Shown one piece after another: positions 5,288-8,574 of a DNA stretch of 8,574 nucleotides (positions are counted from its first letter, which is position 1; the number at the start of each line of letters is the position of its first letter). Made by a program: the position numbers and the translations under genes. The notes beneath the pieces were generated by a model. The model saw only the letters and a program-made list of their open reading frames with translations. It had not been told where the DNA came from and made no database searches. Origin of the DNA: Chloroflexota bacterium (GTDB taxonomy: Bacteria; Chloroflexota; Limnocylindria; Limnocylindrales; CSP1-4). The DNA lies in contig JACDBP010000113.1 of assembly GCA_013694835.1 (NCBI GenBank), positions 1 through 8,574 on the forward strand. The letters are read 5' to 3'.

Positions 5288-6586
5288 ATGATCGAAGCGC
5301 TCATCAACGCGTTCCGCGCGCCGGACATCCGGCGCCGGATCTTCTTCGTGCTGGCGATGCTGGTGCTGGTCCGCGGGCTTGCGCACGTGCCGGTTCCCGG
5401 TGTGAACCCGGAAGCGTTGAAGGCGCTCCTGCAGAGCCCGGGGGGCGGCTTCCTACAGCTGCTGAACCTGTTCTCGGGCGGCGGGCTCGAGAACTTTTCG
5501 ATCATCGCGATGGGCGTGAACCCGTACATCAACGCCTCGATCATCATGCAGCTGATGACCGGCGTCGTGCCGCGTCTCCAGCAGCTGTCGAGGGAAGGCG
5601 AGTACGGCCGCAACCGGATCAACCAGTTCACGCGGTACCTGACGGTGCCGATGGCGCTGCTGCAGGCCTACGGGTACCTGGCCCTCCTCTCGAGCGCCCA
5701 GGGTGGCGGCGCCATCGTCGGCTTCGACCTCACCAGCCCCGAGACGTTGACCCAGATGATCACGCTGGTCGCGGGCACGCTTCTCTTGATGTGGATGGGC
5801 GAGCTCATCACCGAGCGCGGCATCGGCAACGGCATCAGCTTCATCATCTTCGCAGGCATCGTGGCGCAGCTGCCGGGTGCCGTGCTGAGCTTCCTTGCCA
5901 ACCCGGACATCGCCGCAGGCGTGGCCTTCGGCATCCTGGCCGTCGTGGCGGTGGTGGTCATCGTCTACATCCAGGAAGGCCAGCGGCGCATCCCGATCCA
6001 ATATGCGAGCCGAGTCCGTGGTCGGCGGATGTACCAGGGTGGGGCGACGTTCCTGCCGCTGCGTGTCAACCAGGCCGGCGTGATCCCCATCATCTTCGCC
6101 GTCAGCATCCTGCTCTTCCCGAGCCAGATCGCGTCCTACTTCACCACCTCGGAAGTGCCGCTCGTCCGGGACATCGCGCTCGGCATCACGGGCTTCCTGA
6201 ACCCGCAGCAGGCGCCGTACGCCATCGGCTACTTCCTGCTCACGGTCGGCTTCACGTACTTCTACACGGCCTTCACCTTCAAGCCCGACGAGACCGCCGA
6301 CCAGCTGCGCAAGAACGGCGGCTTCATCCCCGGCATCCGGCCGGGCACGCCGACGCGCGACTACCTGGCCAAGGTCGTCTACCGTATCAGCATCGCCGGT
6401 GCCCTCTTCCTGGGCATCGTCGCCGTCTCACCGCTGATCGTCGCCGCGTTCTTCCGCTCCAGCATCATCGGCAGCTTCGGCCTCGGCGGGACGGCGCTGC
6501 TGATCGTGGTCTCGGTCGTCGTCGAGACCATGAAACAGCTCGAGGCGCAGCTGATGATGAGGAACTACGAGGGCTTCATCCGGTGA
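5288..6586 (+). CDS. secY: Protein translocase subunit SecY
   Basis: SecY is the channel subunit of the SecYEG translocon in the cytoplasmic membrane. It passes unfolded proteins across or into the membrane with SecA or the ribosome. The 432-residue product has the normal length and ten hydrophobic segments, at about residues 17-34, 66-92, 117-137, 155-173, 184-203, 210-229, 262-283, 311-330, 365-387 and 395-414. Landmarks are IAMGVNPYINASIIMQLM at segment 2, GELITERGIGNGISF before segment 5, the cytosolic loop GQRRIPIQYASR, NGGFIPGIRPG in the large loop that meets SecA and ribosomes, and the ending RNYEGFIR. The ATG is 3 bases after the rplO stop with only a weak GGCGGA upstream, so coupling to rplO is likely. 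The last 4 bases overlap adk. Confidence 0.98.
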   Translation: MIEALINAFRAPDIRRRIFFVLAMLVLVRGLAHVPVPGVNPEALKALLQSPGGGFLQLLNLFSGGGLENFSIIAMGVNPYINASIIMQLMTGVVPRLQQLSREGEYGRNRINQFTRYLTVPMALLQAYGYLALLSSAQGGGAIVGFDLTSPETLTQMITLVAGTLLLMWMGELITERGIGNGISFIIFAGIVAQLPGAVLSFLANPDIAAGVAFGILAVVAVVVIVYIQEGQRRIPIQYASRVRGRRMYQGGATFLPLRVNQAGVIPIIFAVSILLFPSQIASYFTTSEVPLVRDIALGITGFLNPQQAPYAIGYFLLTVGFTYFYTAFTFKPDETADQLRKNGGFIPGIRPGTPTRDYLAKVVYRISIAGALFLGIVAVSPLIVAAFFRSSIIGSFGLGGTALLIVVSVVVETMKQLEAQLMMRNYEGFIR

Positions 6587-7254
6587 AGGTCTACGTGATG
6601 CTCGGTGCGCCCGGCGCCGGCAAGGGCACCCAGGCGACGGAGCTTTCGGCCCGCCTCGGACTGCCACACGTGGCCTCGGGCGATCTCTTCCGACAGGCCC
6701 TCCGCGACGGCACCCGGCTGGGTCTGGAGGCCAGGCAGTACATGGACCGCGGTGCACTCGTCCCGGATGACCTGACGATCCGCACCATCGGCGAGCGGCT
6801 CACGCAGGCGGACGCCGCCAGGGGCGTCATCCTCGATGGCTTCCCGCGCACCCGCCACCAGGCCGAGGCGCTCGATGACTTCCTCGCTCGTCGCGGGGCT
6901 GAGGTCGGCACCGCGCTGTACGTGTTGGTCGGCGAGACGGAGCTGCTGCGCCGTCTCTCCGGACGACTCCAGTGCGAAGCCGGACATACCTACCAGGAGA
7001 CGTCCCGGCCGCCCCAGCAGCCCGGCCTCTGCGACATCGACGGCCTGCCCCTCTTCCACCGCCAGGACGATGACGTCGAGACGATCCGCGCCCGGCTCTC
7101 GCAACAGCTCGCGCCGATGACCGAGGTCGTCAGCTATTACCGCGACCGAGGCACGCTCGCGACGGTGAACGGGGAGGCCGAGACCGCACTGGTCACCGAC
7201 TCCCTGATGCGCGCCATCGCCGACCACGCCAGCGTGCCGGCGTCGACGGCCTGA
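6583..7254 (+). CDS. adk: Adenylate kinase, long form with atypical LID metal site
   Basis: Adenylate kinase catalyses ATP + AMP to 2 ADP in the cytosol. The 223-residue product is the long bacterial form with a LID domain. The P-loop is GAPGAGKGTQ (8-17), DLFR (34-37) and DGFPRT (85-90) form the AMP-binding and hinge elements, and R160, R169 and R171 match the conserved LID and core arginines. The LID is expected to carry C-x2-C ... C-x2-C/D. Here the first pair is C131-x3-H135, with one residue fewer than usual after C131, and the second pair is C150-x2-D153. A Cys-His-Cys-Asp zinc site is therefore plausible but not shown. The start is GTG 6583, overlapping the secY stop (GTGA), with GAGGG at 6569-6573. 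The frame is open far upstream, but that is secY shadow. Confidence 0.96.
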   Translation: MKVYVMLGAPGAGKGTQATELSARLGLPHVASGDLFRQALRDGTRLGLEARQYMDRGALVPDDLTIRTIGERLTQADAARGVILDGFPRTRHQAEALDDFLARRGAEVGTALYVLVGETELLRRLSGRLQCEAGHTYQETSRPPQQPGLCDIDGLPLFHRQDDDVETIRARLSQQLAPMTEVVSYYRDRGTLATVNGEAETALVTDSLMRAIADHASVPASTA

Positions 7255-7264
7255 GGTGGCCATC

Positions 7265-8071
7265 ATGGAGCGTCGGGTGACGCTCAAGAGCAGCCACCAG
7301 ATCGAAAGGATGGCCCGCGCCGGTCGGCTGGTCGCCGACGTGCTCGATCGGATGGGTGACGAACTGGCCCCGGGGGTCACGCCCGCCGACCTCGACGCGA
7401 TCGCCGAGAGCCTGATCCGCGGGGCCGGCGCGGTCCCGTCGTTCGTGGGCGTGCCGGGGCGCCTGGACGACTACCGGCACTCGCTGTGCATCTCGATCGA
7501 TGACATGGTCGTCCACGGCATCCCCGGCCGGAAGCCGATCTCCGCTGGCCAGATCGTCTCCATCGATGCGGGTGCCATCGTCGACGGCTGGCACGGTGAT
7601 GCGGCGCGCACCTTCGTCGTCGGCGATGTGCCTGCCGCCACCAGCGACCTTGTCGAGGCCACGCGGCGGGCGATGATGGCCGGTATCGCCGCCGCCGTTC
7701 CCGGCAACCACCTCGGCGACATCTCCGGCGCGATCGAGGACGTGGCGCTCGAAGCGGGGTACGGCATCGTGCGCTCGTTCGTGGGCCACGGCATCGGCAC
7801 GGAGATGCACGAGGAGCCACAGGTCACGAACTTCCGCGGTCCCTCGCGCGGCCGGAAGATGGACGTCGGGCTGTGCCTGGCCATCGAGCCGATGTTCACC
7901 CTGGGCAGCCACGAGGTGCGAGTGCAGTCGGATGGTTGGACCGTGGTCACCGCCGATGGCAGCCTCGCGGCCCACTGGGAGCACACCATCGCCATCACCC
8001 CGGACGGCCCGCGGATCCTGACGGTGAACGACAGGACACCCGCGTGGTTGCTCCTCGAGGCTCCCGTCTGA
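7265..8071 (+). CDS. map: Type I methionine aminopeptidase
   Basis: This cytosolic metalloenzyme removes the initiator methionine from new proteins after deformylation. The 268-residue product has the pita-bread fold motifs and all five metal ligands in their usual contexts: D101 (SIDAGA), D112 (HGDAART), H175 (FVGHGIG), E208 (AIEPMFT) and E239 (HWEHT). The substrate-pocket histidines are H84 (VVHGIP) and H182 (MHEEPQV). The usual Asn-Glu or Asn-Asp pair before VVHGIP is D79-D80 here, a mild variation. There is no N-terminal SH3-type or zinc-finger extension. ATG 7265 is preferred because GAGGT at 7253-7257 is 7 bases upstream; GTG 7256 in the same frame would add three residues and has no binding site. 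It follows adk by 10 bases. Confidence 0.95.
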   Translation: MERRVTLKSSHQIERMARAGRLVADVLDRMGDELAPGVTPADLDAIAESLIRGAGAVPSFVGVPGRLDDYRHSLCISIDDMVVHGIPGRKPISAGQIVSIDAGAIVDGWHGDAARTFVVGDVPAATSDLVEATRRAMMAGIAAAVPGNHLGDISGAIEDVALEAGYGIVRSFVGHGIGTEMHEEPQVTNFRGPSRGRKMDVGLCLAIEPMFTLGSHEVRVQSDGWTVVTADGSLAAHWEHTIAITPDGPRILTVNDRTPAWLLLEAPV

Positions 8072-8077
8072 TACACT
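8048..8077 (+). promoter_or_regulatory. Candidate housekeeping promoter ahead of infA
   Basis: At the end of map lies TGATACACT (8069-8077), which fits an extended -10 element: TG, one base, then TACACT with four of six matches to TATAAT including the key TA...T. Eighteen bases upstream is TTGCTC (8048-8053), a weak -35 with TTG conserved. Transcription would begin near 8084 and give a leader of roughly 110 bases to infA. Internal promoters before infA are known in other bacteria. Support is sequence resemblance only, but an AT-containing match of this kind stands out against the GC-rich surroundings. Confidence 0.4.
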
Positions 8078-8119
8078 CCCCGTTCGTGTGCCGCGGGAAC
8101 TCGGGCGCATGTTACTTAG

Positions 8120-8159
8120 CGCGTTCGCGGGGCGGACACCGTCCCGATCTCCGAGCGCG
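8120..8159 (+). promoter_or_regulatory. Long RNA hairpin in the infA leader
   Basis: The inner stem CGGGGCGG (8128-8135) pairs with CCGTCCCG (8139-8146) over 8 base pairs with one G-U, closed by the three-base loop ACA. The outer stem CGCGTTCG (8120-8127) pairs with CGAGCGCG (8152-8159) over another 8 base pairs with one G-U. Together they make 16 pairs interrupted only by a five-base bulge (ATCTC, 8147-8151) on the 3' side. No T-run follows, so an intrinsic terminator is unlikely. It lies between the candidate promoter and the infA ribosome binding site, which suits a leader element controlling infA-rpmJ. A role in control or RNA stability is inference. Confidence 0.5.
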
Positions 8160-8195
8160 ACACCCATGTGAACCCTAGGGGGATCGCCGCCGCCT

Positions 8196-8414
8196 GTGGC
8201 CAAGAAGGACGCTATCGAGGTCGAGGGGACCGTCATCGAGCCTCTCCCCAACGCCATGTTCGCGATCGAGCTCGAGAACGGACATCGCGTCCTTGCCCAT
8301 ATCAGCGGCAAGCTCCGGATGAATTTCATCCGGATCCTTCCGGGGGATCGGGTCCGCGTCGAATTGTCGCCGTATGACCTGTCCCGCGGACGGATCACCT
8401 ATCGCCTCAAGTAA
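8196..8414 (+). CDS. infA: Translation initiation factor IF-1
   Basis: IF-1 is a single OB-fold protein that occupies the A site of the 30S subunit during initiation and assists IF-2 and IF-3. The 72-residue product matches the family from MAKKDAIEVEGTVIEPLPNA through RVLAHISGKLRMNFIRILPG and RVELSPYDLSRGRITYRLK with no gaps. The start is GTG 8196. AGGGGGA at 8177-8183 is an imperfect, rather distant ribosome binding site (12 bases), and it sits in the palindrome CCCTAGGG (8173-8180), so it could be partly masked. The gene is separated from map by 124 bases with a candidate promoter and hairpin, and rpmJ follows 27 bases downstream. Confidence 0.98.
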   Translation: MAKKDAIEVEGTVIEPLPNAMFAIELENGHRVLAHISGKLRMNFIRILPGDRVRVELSPYDLSRGRITYRLK

Positions 8415-8441
8415 CCGGAACCAGGACAGGGACAGCCGATC

Positions 8442-8555
8442 GTGAAGGTCTCAGCGTCGGTCAAGGCGCGATGTGAACGGTGCAAGATCATCCGCCGCCA
8501 TGGTGTGGTGTTGGTCATCTGCACCAATCCCAAGCACAAGCAGCGACAGGGTTAG
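8442..8555 (+). CDS. rpmJ: 50S ribosomal protein L36, zinc-binding form
   Basis: L36 is the smallest 50S protein and binds 23S rRNA near the GTPase-associated region. The 37-residue product has the standard length and sequence: VKVSASVKARCERCKIIRR, GVVLVICTNPKHKQRQG. The zinc ligands are C11, C14, C27 and H32, giving C-x2-C-x12-C-x4-H, so this is the zinc-containing paralogue. The start is GTG 8442, read as Met, with AGGACAGGGA (8423-8432) as a loose ribosome binding site. Its place between infA and the expected rpsM is canonical. Confidence 0.97.
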   Translation: MKVSASVKARCERCKIIRRHGVVLVICTNPKHKQRQG

Positions 8556-8569
8556 GGGGGCCACATCCG

Positions 8570-8574
8570 ATGAC
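8570..8574 (+). CDS. Probable start of the next gene (expected rpsM, S13), truncated
   Basis: An ATG at 8570-8572 is followed by only two bases. It lies 14 bases after the rpmJ stop and has a purine-rich TAGGGGGG (8553-8560) at ribosome-binding distance. In the conserved gene order rpsM follows rpmJ, so S13 is the natural expectation. No protein sequence is visible to confirm it, and the identification rests on position alone. Confidence 0.4.

Noticed and set aside
4585..5291. Further long Ser-Ala-Leu-rich (minus) and Pro-Thr-rich (plus) frames over the rplO extension.
   Set aside because: Same cause as the antisense frame: shadows of the repeat. The rplO frame has the recognisable L15 core and the expected junctions on both sides.
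4001..5386. 461-codon open frame on the minus strand with collagen-like Gly-Pro-Val and Gly-Leu-Val repeats.
   Set aside because: It is antisense to rpmD, rplO and the start of secY. Its repeats mirror the in-frame 9/18-base repeat of rplO, and low complexity with high GC keeps all frames open.
5791..6582. Upstream extension of the adk frame by 264 codons.
   Set aside because: It is a His/Arg/Gly-rich shadow of secY; the adenylate kinase N-terminus with its P-loop starts at 6583.
7496..7504. Asp-Asp in place of Asn-Glu or Asn-Asp before VVHGIP in methionine aminopeptidase, considered as a catalytic defect.
   Set aside because: These residues are not metal ligands. All five ligands and both substrate histidines are present, so an active enzyme is expected.
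8173..8180. CCCTAGGG palindrome before infA considered as an operator.
   Set aside because: It is only 8 bases, has no second half-site or repeat nearby, and overlaps the ribosome binding site, so its sequence is explained at least in part by that.
7193..8398. 401-codon minus-strand frame over map and infA.
   Set aside because: It is antisense to two clear genes and is His/Asp/Arg-rich without any family motif, typical of GC-rich shadow frames.
1..8574. Search for a novel defence, mobile or biosynthetic system.
   Set aside because: Every gene belongs to the canonical spc-region order on one strand, and the gaps are too short for extra genes. Only the extensions and leader structures listed as findings stand out.

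Overview
The window is the 3' part of the bacterial S10/spc ribosomal-protein region, read entirely on the + strand. It runs from inside rpsQ (S17) through rplN, rplX, rplE, rpsN, rpsH, rplF, rplR, rpsE, rpmD, rplO, secY, adk, map and infA to rpmJ, and ends on the first bases of the next gene, where rpsM is expected. The gene order is the classic one. No phage, insertion sequence, CRISPR array, tRNA, rRNA or foreign insertion is visible. The DNA is very GC-rich and uses many GTG starts and one TTG start. S14, L24 and L36 are all of the zinc-binding type, and SecY and the small S14 look like those of Chloroflexota or high-GC Gram-positive lineages. I infer a Chloroflexota-like or related terrabacterial organism, but I cannot fix the taxon from sequence alone.

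Layout. Positions 1-2900 hold rpsQ (5' end missing) to rplF, tightly packed. Four-base GTGA stop/start overlaps join rpsQ-rplN and rplX-rplE, and a TGATG junction joins rplN-rplX. A 134-base gap with possible RNA structure separates rplF from rplR (3035). rplR, rpsE, rpmD and rplO follow; rpsE overlaps rpmD by 11 bases and rpmD overlaps rplO by 4. secY (5288), adk (6583, overlapping secY by 4 bases) and map (7265) form the export and maturation block. A 124-base gap then holds a candidate promoter and a long hairpin ahead of infA (8196) and rpmJ (8442).

How the genes work together. The ribosomal proteins build both subunits. SecY is the membrane channel for nascent proteins, methionine aminopeptidase trims their N-termini, adenylate kinase balances adenine nucleotides, and IF1 starts translation. 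Co-transcription and stop/start overlaps would keep the products in step.

The window is mostly ordinary, and I see no new multi-gene system. The unusual parts are a roughly 197-residue charged, repetitive C-terminal extension on L15, with smaller tails on S17 and L30; an L24 enlarged by an internal insert; an adenylate kinase LID with a displaced zinc ligand; a 16-base-pair hairpin in the likely infA leader; and a possibly structured rplF-rplR gap.
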